Made by a program: the position numbers and the translations under genes. 64,000 nt of DNA from Pandoraea capi (lineage in GTDB: Bacteria; Pseudomonadota; Gammaproteobacteria; Burkholderiales; Burkholderiaceae): assembly GCF_902459735.1 (NCBI RefSeq), contig NZ_CABPRV010000013.1, forward strand, positions 62,001 through 126,000, read 5' to 3'. The notes below the pieces were generated by a model. It did no database searches. It saw only the letters and a program-made list of their open reading frames with translations, and had not been told where the DNA came from. Below, piece by piece: positions 46,095-55,417 of the stretch. The stretch's first letter is position 1. The number at the start of each line of letters is the position of its first letter.

Positions 46095-46593
46095 GAATCC
46101 TCTTGCGGATTGTAAGGTTATGTCGGGGCGTTGGCGCCAATCGGCAAACCCAATTCGTCGCAAGCAGGAAGCAAATCGCGGATGGGGCAGAAAGCGGATC
46201 GAAATCCGTATCGTAAGCCAAGGGACGGTGGCGGGTCGTTCTTAAGAACGCCAGTACCGGCAAGAACTACAGCGGCTTATCACAGGATTGGGGCAAAACG
46301 CAGTTATCGTCGCCAGGCGGGGAATCACATAAGGCCCTGCGAGGCGAAGCGCGCATTATATACCTGTTTTAAAAATAATGCACGTTCGGATTTGCACGGA
46401 GTGGTGGGGCCCCCGCGGCGGGGGGGGCTCCGGCGCCTCCGATCCGTCGCCAGTCCGAATGCCAACCGGCCCTCAACCGTCAACCGCTGCCTGGACCGAT
46501 TCGCTCGCCATGCCGGACGCTTAGAGCCGGAGATGTCGAGGATCGGCGCGATCTCGCTAGATTGCGCGGCGTGCGCCCGATTACAATAGCGCC
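46095..46593. promoter_or_regulatory. Long leader of the helicase gene and upstream of tsaB
   Basis: About 500 bp without a gene. Read on the minus strand, a perfect TATAAT (complement of 46355-46360) would start a transcript near 46348, giving a leader of about 250 bases. That leader holds the perfect 14-bp palindrome CGTTCTTAAGAACG (46237-46250). A GC-rich hairpin (46407-46430) follows. Next to tsaB, TACAAT (46582-46587) lies only 6 bases before its ATG. Confidence 0.5.
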
Positions 46594-47355
46594 ATGTCTT
46601 CGATTACGCTTCTCGCCCTCGATACCTCGACCGAGTTCTGTTCGGTCGCCGTGTATCGTCACGATGCCGCGACTGGCGCACCGGCCCTCGTGGTCGAGCG
46701 CCATCTCGATACCGGCCCCGTCTCCAGTACCCACATTCTTCCCGCTGCCCGCGACGTGCTGCGCGAAGCCGGCGTGATGCTGGCCGAGTGCGATGCCATT
46801 GCCTTCGGCGCGGGCCCCGGTTCGTTCACCGGATTACGTACGGCCTGTGGCGTCGCGCAGGGATTGGCCTTCGGCGCCGGATTGCCGGTGGTGCCTGTCG
46901 GTACGTTGCTCGCCTGTGCGGAAACTGCGCGCGCCATGCGCGTGGGTACGCAGCGGGTGCTCGTGGCGCTCGACGCACGAATGAACGAGGCCTATTGGTC
47001 TGATTACGTATGGGACGACGCGTCCGGCGACTGGCGCGAAATGCAGGCGCCGTCGCTCGATGCGGCCGAGCAAGTCCGCGCGCCGGACACCGATTTCGTC
47101 GTCGCGGGTAATGCCGTGACGGCGTTCGGCGAGCGTCTGCAAGCCAGCGTTCAGGCGCAGGCCGTGCTCGCCGACGCCATGCCGCGTGCCCGTTACGTCG
47201 CCGAACTGGCGGCGCGGGCGTTCGCGCGTGGAGAGGCGATTCCCGCCGATCAGGCGATGCCCGTCTACATCCGCAACAAGGTGGCGCAGACGACTGCCGA
47301 GCGTGAAGCGATCAAGCAGGCGGCAAGTCAGGTCGACAGCAAGGGGGCCACCTGA
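46594..47355 (+). CDS. tsaB: tRNA threonylcarbamoyladenosine biosynthesis protein TsaB
   Basis: A 253-residue ASKHA-fold protein that partners TsaD in making t6A37 in ANN-decoding tRNAs. It starts LALDTSTEFCSVAVY, and GPGSFTGLRTACGVAQGLAFG is the TsaB signature. It has no visible SD and only 6 bases to an upstream TACAAT, so the transcript could be leaderless. Its TGA overlaps the rimI ATG by one base, a common tsaB-rimI pairing. Confidence 0.95.
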   Translation: MSSITLLALDTSTEFCSVAVYRHDAATGAPALVVERHLDTGPVSSTHILPAARDVLREAGVMLAECDAIAFGAGPGSFTGLRTACGVAQGLAFGAGLPVVPVGTLLACAETARAMRVGTQRVLVALDARMNEAYWSDYVWDDASGDWREMQAPSLDAAEQVRAPDTDFVVAGNAVTAFGERLQASVQAQAVLADAMPRARYVAELAARAFARGEAIPADQAMPVYIRNKVAQTTAEREAIKQAASQVDSKGAT

Positions 47356-47834
47356 TGCGTCAGGCCGGGCCCAACCATTATTCGCCGATGACGCTGGCCG
47401 ATCTCGACGAGGTCATTGCGATTGAAGTGCGCGCTTATCCGTTTCCGTGGACGCGTCAGAACTTCGCGGATTCGCTCGAAGCCGGGCACCGCGGCGTGTG
47501 TCTGCGAGCGGTGGACGGCACGCTGCTGGGTTACTTCCTGCTGATGCCGGTCGTCGACGAATCGCATTTGCTCAATGTGTGCGTGACGCCCGAGATGCAG
47601 GGTAACGGCCTGGGCGTGCAGTTGTTGCAAGAAGTCGTGCGGGTCTCGCGCGAGTTGGGGATGGGCGGCGTGCTGCTGGAAGTGCGTCCGTCGAACATGC
47701 GCGCCTTGCGCATTTATGAGCGTTTCGGTTTCGAGCAGATCGGCCGACGCAAGGGATATTATCCGGCGAGCGGGCGTCGTGAAGACGCTATCGTGATGCG
47801 CCTGTCGTGGGAGACCGATCGTGCCGTGGCCTAA
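47355..47834 (+). CDS. rimI: Ribosomal-protein-alanine N-acetyltransferase RimI
   Basis: A 159-residue GNAT acetyltransferase that acetylates the N-terminal alanine of ribosomal protein S18 and perhaps others. VTPEMQGNGLGVQLLQEVV is the acetyl-CoA loop, and YERFGFEQIGRRKGYY the C-terminal signature. It overlaps tsaB by one base and the udg start by 14 bases, so all three genes are translated from one message. Confidence 0.94.
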   Translation: MRQAGPNHYSPMTLADLDEVIAIEVRAYPFPWTRQNFADSLEAGHRGVCLRAVDGTLLGYFLLMPVVDESHLLNVCVTPEMQGNGLGVQLLQEVVRVSRELGMGGVLLEVRPSNMRALRIYERFGFEQIGRRKGYYPASGRREDAIVMRLSWETDRAVA

Positions 47835-48888
47835 AGCGATTCTGGAAGAGTTCGGGCTGTGGCCGGTGTGGATGTCGAACGACGCCGTGGCGAACGCAGC
47901 GGCATCCGCCGTCACTGCGGACGAAGGGGATGTCGCGACGCTTGAGGCGTCTCCCATGCAAGTCGCCGAGATTTCTCCGACAGTGGTGCCGGGCGAGGAG
48001 TCGCCCCCATGGGATATGCCGTCTGCGGTGCCGTCGGCCGGGATGGCGCGGCCCGCGACGCGCGCTCCCGCGCTCGGCGACGCCCCTGCGGCCCCCGTAC
48101 GACGCGAAGTTGCGCCTGCCCCCGTCGCGCGCGAATCGAACCGCCGCGCCGCCGACATCCCGCCCGACGACGTACCGATGTGGCTCGATAGCGATGGCTT
48201 CGGTGATGGCGATGCCGCTGCCGATGCTGCGCTGTGGTCGATCGTGCGCGATGGCGCTGAAGACACGCCTTCGCGACCGAAGTTGCCGGGCGTCGAAACG
48301 CTGGATTGGGATGCGCTGACGGAGCGGGTATCGAATTGCCGCCTCTGCGGGCTGTGCGAAAAGCGTACGCAGACGGTGTTCGGCGTGGGCGATCGCGAGG
48401 CCGACTGGCTGCTCGTAGGCGAAGCGCCGGGGCAGCAGGAGGACTTGCAGGGCGAGCCGTTCGTCGGTCAGGCGGGCAAGTTGCTCGACAACATGCTGCG
48501 TGCGTCAGCGTTGCAGCGTGGCGAGAACGTCTATATCGCGAACGTGCTGAAATGCCGTCCGCCCAACAATCGTGATCCCGAGCCGGATGAGGTCGCGAGT
48601 TGCGAGCCGTATCTGAAGCGTCAGGTCGCGTTGCTCAAGCCGCGCGTGATCGTGGTGATGGGGCGCTTCGCCGCGCAGAGCATCTTGCGCACGCAGGCGA
48701 GTATCGCCAGCCTGCGTGGACGAGTCCACGAATACGAAGGGGTGCCGGTGATCGTGACGTACCATCCGGCCTATCTGTTGCGCAGTCTGCCCGACAAGGC
48801 CAAAGCCTGGACGGATTGGTGCCTGGCGCGGGCTACCTACGAGGCGGTGTGCGAAACGACTCTGGACGACAAACCTACGGCGAACTGA
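47821..48888 (+). CDS. Family 4-type uracil-DNA glycosylase with Fe-S cluster
   Basis: A 355-residue uracil-DNA glycosylase for base excision repair. The catalytic core starts near residue 165. Four cysteines (NCRLCGLCEKR, KCRPP, ASCEPY) fit the 4Fe-4S site, GEAPGQQEDLQGEPFVGQAG is the active-site motif and TYHPAYLLR the second. The first about 145 residues are an Ala/Pro/Val-rich, variable linker following a conserved AILEEFGLWPVW start, as in other Burkholderiales relatives. GTG overlaps rimI by 14 bp. Confidence 0.92.
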   Translation: MPWPKAILEEFGLWPVWMSNDAVANAAASAVTADEGDVATLEASPMQVAEISPTVVPGEESPPWDMPSAVPSAGMARPATRAPALGDAPAAPVRREVAPAPVARESNRRAADIPPDDVPMWLDSDGFGDGDAAADAALWSIVRDGAEDTPSRPKLPGVETLDWDALTERVSNCRLCGLCEKRTQTVFGVGDREADWLLVGEAPGQQEDLQGEPFVGQAGKLLDNMLRASALQRGENVYIANVLKCRPPNNRDPEPDEVASCEPYLKRQVALLKPRVIVVMGRFAAQSILRTQASIASLRGRVHEYEGVPVIVTYHPAYLLRSLPDKAKAWTDWCLARATYEAVCETTLDDKPTAN

Positions 48889-50156
48889 TAGAAACGCTGC
48901 GCGAGGCGCCTGTGCGCGACCTCGCGTGGTTATTGTTGTCCGCCGATCTGCTCAGCGCCGCGCGGTTCCCGGCGGCGCTGGCGCATTTCCAGGATGCTGA
49001 CGCTGCGTCGGTGCGTGCACCCGCAGATGGGGACGCGCATCACGCGGCGACTGTCGCGCAATCCGATGGGGCCGACGTGCATGCGTCTCTCGTCGACGCA
49101 TCCGCGGCCTCCGCCGTCGCCGCAACCTCCGCAATCTCCAGAACTTCCGCAACCACAACGACCTCCACGACCTCGCCGTCTCGTGCCCTGCGAGACTGGT
49201 TGCTGGCTTGCGACGCTGATTCCGAACCGCTGCGCGAAATGCTCGCGCGAGGCGAAAGTCATCGCCTCGGGCGTTACGCGGAGCAATTGCTGCACTTCGC
49301 GCTCCTTCACAGTCCGGATTTCGACTTGCTGGCGGCAGGCCTGCAAGTGCGAGATGCCCGGCGCGGCAACATGACGCTGGGCGAGTGCGATTTCCTGCTC
49401 TCGCGACAGGCCGATCGCAGGTTATTGCATTGGGAACTTGCGGTGAAGTTGTACCTGTATGTGCCGCCCGAGACATCGTCGCCGCCGCTCGATGAGCGCG
49501 CTGTCCAGTTTCGTTGGCTGGGGCCGAATCTCGCCGATAGCTTTGCCGACAAGGTGGCGCGACTGCTGGGGCACCAACTGCGGTTGACCACGTTCGACGC
49601 CGTACGCAGCGCGCTGCCCGCACCCGGACCGTGGTTGCCGCAGGTGTATCTCAAGGGCTGGCTCTTTCATCCGCTGGGCCAAGACGGACGGTTGCCGCGG
49701 GTGGCGTCCGACGGGCACGGCAGGGGGTGGTGGGCGACGCTCGACGAGTGGTGGTCGCATGCGGAATCGACGCAATCGGCGCAGCAGGCGCAGCGGTGGG
49801 CGATGCTCCCGCGTGCCCGTTGGCTCGCTCCCGCGCGCGTGGAGGCATCGGCGGCGCTATCGCTGGACGCCATGCGTGCGCGGATCGAAGCGCACTGGCA
49901 CGAACGTGGGGTGGCCGAGCCGTTGCTGATCGTCTCGTTGCGGAGACGGACTGAGGGCGGGAGTGAGGCGGGGGACCACCGCGATGCGTCTTCCGGCGGC
50001 ACGTCCGACTGGTTCGAGCACGCGCGTGGGTTCATCGTGCCGGATTTCTGGGCGCCGCGCGCCCGTCATCGTATCGAGGAGTTGAGCGAACGAGCCGAAG
50101 CGGCTGCCCGCAAGGTCATTGCACAGTCCGCCGATGATGGCGCGCCGTCGATCTGA
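48849..50156 (+). CDS. DUF1853 family protein
   Basis: A protein of about 435 residues in the DUF1853 family of unknown function (PD-(D/E)XK-like fold proposed, from memory). Typical segments are VRDLAWLLLSADLL near the N-terminus, LGRYAEQLLHFAL, and HWELAVKLYLYV with WLGPNLADSFADKV, in which the conserved acidic/Lys pairs lie. Residues about 45-110 are a Ser/Thr/Ala-rich insertion. GTG 48849 was chosen because it gives about 20 residues before the conserved block; GTG 48912 is an alternative. It overlaps the udg 3' end by 40 bases. Confidence 0.75.
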   Translation: MRNDSGRQTYGELIETLREAPVRDLAWLLLSADLLSAARFPAALAHFQDADAASVRAPADGDAHHAATVAQSDGADVHASLVDASAASAVAATSAISRTSATTTTSTTSPSRALRDWLLACDADSEPLREMLARGESHRLGRYAEQLLHFALLHSPDFDLLAAGLQVRDARRGNMTLGECDFLLSRQADRRLLHWELAVKLYLYVPPETSSPPLDERAVQFRWLGPNLADSFADKVARLLGHQLRLTTFDAVRSALPAPGPWLPQVYLKGWLFHPLGQDGRLPRVASDGHGRGWWATLDEWWSHAESTQSAQQAQRWAMLPRARWLAPARVEASAALSLDAMRARIEAHWHERGVAEPLLIVSLRRRTEGGSEAGDHRDASSGGTSDWFEHARGFIVPDFWAPRARHRIEELSERAEAAARKVIAQSADDGAPSI

Positions 50157-50311
50157 CCTTTTCGATCTGAGTGGCGTCGAGGCTGACGGGCGTGGATGAC
50201 GTCAATCGGAAGCGATGCGGGTGGCCGTCGTTCGTCGCCTGGCGTGCGATGATCGTTAAGCGATGAATTAGGCGACGACGCGGGCGACGACGGCCCGCCG
50301 ATGAACGAGGC

Positions 50312-51163
50312 TCAGCCTTTCGGCCAGACCGCGTGGAAGTGGTGCACCGGCCCGATGCCTTTGCCGATGCTGAGGTCGTCGCTCGCTGCGAGGGCGCCGT
50401 TGAGGTAGGCCTTGGCGTCGCGCACGGTGTCCGACCAGCCGTCGCGCCGCGGACGCAGTGCCGCAAGCGCCGCTGACAGCGTGCAGCCTGTGCCGTGGGT
50501 GTTGTGGGCGGCGATGCGCGGCGCGGTGAAGCGCTCGACGCCAGCCTCGCTCACGAGCCAGTCCGGACTCAGATCGCCGGCCAGATGCCCGCCTTTGACC
50601 AGCACGTTGCGCGCGCCGAGCGCACGCAGGGCTTGCGCCTGACGCTCCATCTCGCGCTCATCCGTCGCCGCGTCCACGCCCAGCAACGCTGCCGCCTCGG
50701 GCAGGTTCGGCGTAATCAGATCGGCCAGCGGCAGGAGTTCGTCGCGCAGGGCAGCTACGGCATCCGGCTGCAACAACGCATGACCGCTCTTCGAAATCAT
50801 GACGGTGTCGAGCACCACGAAACGCGGCTTGTACTGACGCAAACCGGCGGCGACCGCACGCACGACATCGGCGTTGGCCAGCATGCCAAGCTTCACGGCG
50901 TCTACATCGAGATCCTGGAAGACCGCATCCATCTGCGCCGTGACGAAGCTCGCCGGCGGCGTGTGAATGCCCGTCACCCCTTGCGTATTCTGTGCGGTGA
51001 GCGCCGTGATCACGCTGGCGCCGTAAGCGCCGAGCGCGGAAAACGTCTTGAGGTCGGCCTGAATGCCTGCGCCACCGCCGGAATCGGAGCCGGCGATGGT
51101 GAGGGCGATGGGGACGGACGACTGACGCGTCGCGTGACGCGAGGAAGGCGATTGCGAATTCAT
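50312..51163 (-). CDS. thiD: Hydroxymethylpyrimidine/phosphomethylpyrimidine kinase ThiD
   Basis: A 283-residue kinase that phosphorylates HMP and HMP-P in thiamine synthesis. GSDSGGGAGIQADLKTFSAL is the N-terminal substrate site, LVKGGHL the phosphate-site block, and AAHNTHGTGCTLSAALAAL the C-terminal ATP/catalytic Cys region. It follows lplT with one base between, so both are transcribed together; thiD beside lplT is an odd pair functionally. No TPP riboswitch is seen upstream. Confidence 0.94.
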   Translation of the reverse strand: MNSQSPSSRHATRQSSVPIALTIAGSDSGGGAGIQADLKTFSALGAYGASVITALTAQNTQGVTGIHTPPASFVTAQMDAVFQDLDVDAVKLGMLANADVVRAVAAGLRQYKPRFVVLDTVMISKSGHALLQPDAVAALRDELLPLADLITPNLPEAAALLGVDAATDEREMERQAQALRALGARNVLVKGGHLAGDLSPDWLVSEAGVERFTAPRIAAHNTHGTGCTLSAALAALRPRRDGWSDTVRDAKAYLNGALAASDDLSIGKGIGPVHHFHAVWPKG

Positions 51164-51164
51164 A

Positions 51165-52457
51165 TCAATGCTTGACTTCGCCGATGAGCGCGACGGAATC
51201 GAACTCGCGCTGATTGGCCTGGTGACGCTTCATGACGAGGTACATCGTGCCCGACACGAACACACCGAACAGAACGATGACGACCCCGACCGGCACGTTG
51301 AACCAGATCAGCAGGGCGTACAGGCACAGCATGATCAGCACCGACAGATTCTCGTTGAAGTTCTGGACGGCAATCGAATGCCCGGCAGAGAGCAGCACGT
51401 GACCCCGGTGCTGGAGCAGGGCGTTCATCGGTACGACGAAGAAGCCCGCGAGTGCGCCGACGATGATGAGGAAGATGTACGAGACGATCAGATACAGCGG
51501 CACCTTCCATTCGGTGCCCCACGGCAGCAGGTCCTTCGAGAAGAACGCCATGGCCATCACGGCGATCCCCATCGCGATGCCGACCGGCAGCACGGACAGC
51601 GATCGTTTGAGCGGAATGCGCGAGGCGGCCACGATGGCGCCGATGGCCACACCCACGGCCGACACGGCTTGCAGAATCGCGCCTTCCGAGAGCGTCATGC
51701 CGAGCGCTTTTTCCGCCCAGCGCAGCACGATGAATTGCAGCGTTGCACCTGCGCCCCAGAACAGCGTGGTGACCGCAAGCGAGATCTGGCCCAACTTGTC
51801 GCGCCACAGGGTGACGAAGCAATCGGCGAAATCGGAAACGAGCTTGATCGGATTGCGCTCCTGACGCGCATAGCGTGCGCCAGTATCAGGAATACGCAGA
51901 TTGAACAGGGCGGCGATGACGTAGATCCCCATGATGACGACCATCGAGGCCATCGCGGGCGAATTGATCACCTCGGGCGTGTGGTGCAGTACCCAGGCCG
52001 ATATGTGCGGACTGATGAGCGCGCCGCCGAGCACGGTGCCGAGAATGATCGAACTGACGGTGAGTCCTTCGATCCACCCGTTCGCGGCGACCAGTCTCTC
52101 GGCCGGCAGGAGTTCTGTGAGAATGCCGTACTTCGCGGGTGAGTACGCGGCCGCGCCGAACCCCACAACACCATACGCAATCAGCGGGTGTGAGCCGAAC
52201 AGCATCATCAGACAGCCCGCGACCTTGATCGAGTTGCTGATGAACATCACCTTGCCCTTGGGCATCGAGTCGGCGAACGCACCGACGTAGGCGGCGAGAA
52301 TGACGTACGAGAGAACGAAGAAGAGTTTGAGCAGCGGCGTCATCCACTGCGGAGAATGCAGATCCTTCAGGAGGGCAATTGCAGCAATCAGCAATGCATT
52401 GTCGGCCAGCGACGAAAAAAACTGCGCGGCCATGATGGTGTAAAAGCCTTTCTTCAT
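51165..52457 (-). CDS. lplT: Lysophospholipid transporter LplT
   Basis: A 430-residue MFS-type flippase of twelve helices, importing lysophospholipids for re-acylation. MKKGFYTIMAAQFFSSLADNAL is the family start, with FADSMPKGKVMF and PAKYGILTELLPAERLVAANG as further signatures. In E. coli it is fused in function with aas; no aas gene is beside it here. It is immediately upstream of thiD and divergent from alr. Confidence 0.92.
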   Translation of the reverse strand: MKKGFYTIMAAQFFSSLADNALLIAAIALLKDLHSPQWMTPLLKLFFVLSYVILAAYVGAFADSMPKGKVMFISNSIKVAGCLMMLFGSHPLIAYGVVGFGAAAYSPAKYGILTELLPAERLVAANGWIEGLTVSSIILGTVLGGALISPHISAWVLHHTPEVINSPAMASMVVIMGIYVIAALFNLRIPDTGARYARQERNPIKLVSDFADCFVTLWRDKLGQISLAVTTLFWGAGATLQFIVLRWAEKALGMTLSEGAILQAVSAVGVAIGAIVAASRIPLKRSLSVLPVGIAMGIAVMAMAFFSKDLLPWGTEWKVPLYLIVSYIFLIIVGALAGFFVVPMNALLQHRGHVLLSAGHSIAVQNFNENLSVLIMLCLYALLIWFNVPVGVVIVLFGVFVSGTMYLVMKRHQANQREFDSVALIGEVKH

Positions 52458-52794
52458 CGGTACTTGAGTCGATCCCGTGCGGCGTAAAACTTGCGTGTCT
52501 CGGTTGTCGGAATCCGCGGCATCCCCGAGGGATATCCATACGGGAAGAAACCGGGCTTAAACACAGGGGTATCTGCGCTGATCAAGCGTGCAAATGACGT
52601 CAATGGACCGTATATTCGGCCTTGAAGCCCCCGTGTCGGGCGCCCGGTCGCCCTCGGTCTGAGACCGATATTGTTATCGGGATAAAGATTTCGGCAAAAC
52701 AAGTTGTGCGCACGGCTTTATAACACGAAAATATGCCGATGCGTTATGCCGCCGGCCTGTGCCGGCGAGCTTCTCCTGAGATTCGATCCTCGCC
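52458..52794. other. Divergent lplT-alr control region
   Basis: About 340 bp without a convincing gene. It contains AT-rich tracts (52668-52690 and 52717-52735) that may be promoters and a short GCCGGC-ctgt-GCCGGC hairpin (52751-52766) in the alr leader. No riboswitch pattern was recognised. Confidence 0.4.
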
Positions 52795-53865
52795 ATGCCC
52801 CGTCCAATCAAAGTTTCGATTCATACCGCAGCACTTGCCCACAATCTCGATGTCGCCCGCCGTCACGCGCCCAACGCCAAGGTATGGGCCGTCGTGAAGG
52901 CCAACGCCTACGGGCACGGCATCGAAAACGCTTATCCCGGATTGCGCGACGCCGACGGTTTCGGCCTGCTCGACCTCGACGAGGCCGTGCGTTTGCGCGA
53001 ACTCGGGTGGGCCGGCCCCATCCTGCTGCTCGAAGGTTTCTTCAAGCCGGAAGACCTGGCCGTCATCGATAAATACGGTTTGACGACGACCGTGCATAGC
53101 GACGAGCAACTGCGCATGCTCGAAACCACGCGGCTGAGCAAGCCGCTCAACATCCAGCTCAAGATGAACTCCGGCATGAACCGTCTCGGTTTCGCGCCCG
53201 AGCGTTTTCGCGCTGCGTGGGAACGTGCCCGCGCGATTGCCGGCGTCAGCCAGATCGTACTGATGACGCACTTTTCGGACGCAGATGGCGATCGCGGCAT
53301 TGCCTATCAGATGGAGACATTCGAGCGCGGCGCGTGCGACGTGCCCGGCGAGCGCAGCCTCTCCAACTCCGCCGCGACGTTGTTCCATCCGAGTGCGCAT
53401 GGTGCGTGGGTGCGTCCCGGCATCATGCTGTACGGTTCGTCGCCGAAGGGGCTCGAAGTGACGGCGGCGCAGCTCGATCTGCAACCCACGATGACACTCG
53501 AAGCCGAATTGATCGGCATTCAGGACGTCCCGGCCGGTGGCACGGTGGGGTACGGCAGCGTGTTCAAGACAGACGCGCCGATGCGTGTGGGCACCGTGGC
53601 GTGCGGCTATGCCGACGGCTATCCGCGTGTGGCGCCGACCGGCACGCCGATTCTGGTCGACGGAGTGCGCACGCGCACGATCGGCCGCGTGTCGATGGAT
53701 ATGCTGTCCGTCGATCTGACGCCGGTGCCGCAGGCGCGTGTGGGTACGCCGGTCACGTTGTGGGGACGCGGTCTTTGCATCGACGAGGTGGCGGCTTCGG
53801 CCGGCACGCTCGGCTACGAATTGATGTGTGCGGTGGCGCGTCGCGTGCCGCTTCACGCTTTCTAA
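52795..53865 (+). CDS. alr: Alanine racemase
   Basis: A 356-residue PLP enzyme that makes D-alanine for peptidoglycan. [11 protein letters not shown] carries the PLP Lys35, and [11 protein letters not shown] the catalytic Tyr253. [10 protein letters not shown] and CGYADGYPR are also family motifs. It is followed 22 bp later by radA. It could be the biosynthetic Alr or a DadX-type; no amino acid dehydrogenase gene is nearby, which favours Alr. Confidence 0.96.
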   Translation: MPRPIKVSIHTAALAHNLDVARRHAPNAKVWAVVKANAYGHGIENAYPGLRDADGFGLLDLDEAVRLRELGWAGPILLLEGFFKPEDLAVIDKYGLTTTVHSDEQLRMLETTRLSKPLNIQLKMNSGMNRLGFAPERFRAAWERARAIAGVSQIVLMTHFSDADGDRGIAYQMETFERGACDVPGERSLSNSAATLFHPSAHGAWVRPGIMLYGSSPKGLEVTAAQLDLQPTMTLEAELIGIQDVPAGGTVGYGSVFKTDAPMRVGTVACGYADGYPRVAPTGTPILVDGVRTRTIGRVSMDMLSVDLTPVPQARVGTPVTLWGRGLCIDEVAASAGTLGYELMCAVARRVPLHAF

Positions 53866-53887
53866 GCGTCACCACAGGAATTGCTGC

Positions 53888-55261
53888 ATGGCTAAAGCCA
53901 AGACCGTCTACATCTGTACCGAATGCGGTGGTCAAACCCCCAAGTGGGCGGGGCAATGCCCCAACTGCAACGGCTGGAACACGCTCGTCGAATCGGTGGC
54001 GGAAGCGTCCACCGGGCATCGTTATCAGTCGCTCGCCAAGAGCACGCCGGTGCGCAAGCTGGCGGAAATCGAAGCCTCTGACGTTCCGCGCTTTTCCAGC
54101 GGTGTGAGTGAATTCGACCGCGTGCTGGGCGGCGGTCTGGTGGCGGGCGGTGTCGTGCTGATCGGGGGGGACCCCGGGATCGGCAAGTCGACGTTGCTGC
54201 TGCAATCGCTCGCGCATCTCGCGCGTGAACGACGTGCGTTGTACGTGAGCGGCGAAGAGTCGGGGGCGCAGATTGCGCTGCGAGCGCAGCGCCTCGGCCT
54301 CGGTGCCGCAGGTGAGGGCGGGGGTGAGCTGGATCTGCTGGCGGAAATCCAGCTGGAGAAGATTCTCGGCGCGATCGAATCCGAGAAGCCCGACGTGGTC
54401 GTCATCGACTCGATTCAGACGATCTACTCGGAAGCACTGACATCCGCCCCCGGATCGGTAGCGCAGGTTCGCGAGTGCGCGGCGCAACTGACCCGCACGG
54501 CCAAGCAGATCGGCGTGACGGTCATCATGGTCGGTCACGTGACGAAAGAAGGTAGCCTCGCCGGGCCTCGCGTGCTGGAACACATTGTCGATACGGTGCT
54601 GTATTTCGAAGGGGATACGCATTCGTCGTACCGTCTGGTCCGGGCGTTCAAGAACCGCTTCGGTGCGGTGAACGAGCTGGGGGTGTTCGCGATGACGGAG
54701 AAGGGGCTGCGCGGCGTGGCCAATCCGTCGGCGCTGTTCCTCTCGCAGCATGAGCAGAGCGTGCCCGGGTCGTGTGTGCTCGTGACGCAGGAGGGGACGC
54801 GCCCGCTGCTCGTCGAAGTGCAGGCGTTGGTCGATACGGCGCAGGTGCCGAATCCGCGGCGTCTCGCCGTCGGGCTGGAACAGAACCGACTGGCGATGTT
54901 GCTGGCGGTGATGCATCGGCACGCGGGCATTGCGTGCTTCGATCAGGACGTGTTTCTGAACGCCGTCGGTGGCGTGAAGATCACGGAGCCGGCGGCGGAC
55001 CTGGCCGTGTTGCTTGCGATTCACTCGTCGCTGCGTAACAAGCCGCTGCCGCGTGGCATCGTCGCGTTCGGCGAAGTTGGCCTCGCCGGGGAGATCCGGC
55101 CGAGCCCGCGCGGCCAGGATCGTCTCAAGGAAGCCGCCAAGCTTGGCTTTTCGATTGCGATCATTCCGAAAGCGAATGCGCCGAAACAACCGATCGATGG
55201 GCTGGAAGTGCACGCCGTCGACCGTCTGGAACAGGCGATATCAGTCGTGGCCGGTTTGTGA
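53888..55261 (+). CDS. radA: DNA repair protein RadA
   Basis: A 457-residue RecA-like helicase that extends D-loops in recombination. A zinc finger (Cys10, Cys13, Cys24, Cys27 in YICTECGGQTPKWAGQCPNC) is followed by Walker A GGDPGIGKST, the RadA-specific KNRFG motif (FKNRFGAVNELGVF) and a Lon-protease-like C-terminus. ATG 53888 was chosen with AGGAATTGCTGC upstream; an earlier in-frame start lies inside alr. It is coupled to alr and followed by a strong terminator. Confidence 0.97.
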   Translation: MAKAKTVYICTECGGQTPKWAGQCPNCNGWNTLVESVAEASTGHRYQSLAKSTPVRKLAEIEASDVPRFSSGVSEFDRVLGGGLVAGGVVLIGGDPGIGKSTLLLQSLAHLARERRALYVSGEESGAQIALRAQRLGLGAAGEGGGELDLLAEIQLEKILGAIESEKPDVVVIDSIQTIYSEALTSAPGSVAQVRECAAQLTRTAKQIGVTVIMVGHVTKEGSLAGPRVLEHIVDTVLYFEGDTHSSYRLVRAFKNRFGAVNELGVFAMTEKGLRGVANPSALFLSQHEQSVPGSCVLVTQEGTRPLLVEVQALVDTAQVPNPRRLAVGLEQNRLAMLLAVMHRHAGIACFDQDVFLNAVGGVKITEPAADLAVLLAIHSSLRNKPLPRGIVAFGEVGLAGEIRPSPRGQDRLKEAAKLGFSIAIIPKANAPKQPIDGLEVHAVDRLEQAISVVAGL

Positions 55262-55278
55262 TGCCACAGACATGAACG

Positions 55279-55317
55279 AAAAAGCCGCTTCGATGCGAAA
55301 TCGAAGCGGCTTTTTTT
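55279..55317 (+). terminator. Terminator after radA
   Basis: A perfect 15-bp stem (55279-55293 with 55301-55315) with a 7-base loop and a T run. It also has As on the left, so it might serve the convergent ABC-F gene too. Confidence 0.92.
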
Positions 55318-55417
55318 ACACCGGGATTGATGCGGCGGCGTCGGGGGGGCAGGGAATTTCCGACATCGGACGTATCTGTCCGTGCTCCCGTGCTCCCGTG
55401 CTGTCTGGGTGATCTCG

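Noticed and set aside
44118-46115. A 665-codon open frame antisense to the RhlE helicase
   Set aside because: It is rich in Ala/Val/Thr/Arg repeats created by reading the GC-rich Gly-rich helicase tail backwards. It has no recognisable domain, and the helicase motifs are unambiguous.
50157-50311. Possible TPP riboswitch near thiD
   Set aside because: This stretch is downstream of thiD, not upstream, and has no thi-box words; thiD is led by lplT instead.
55380-55403. Three copies of an 8-bp CCGTGCTC-like repeat between radA and the ABC-F gene
   Set aside because: It is short and imperfect (the last unit differs), with no sign of function.
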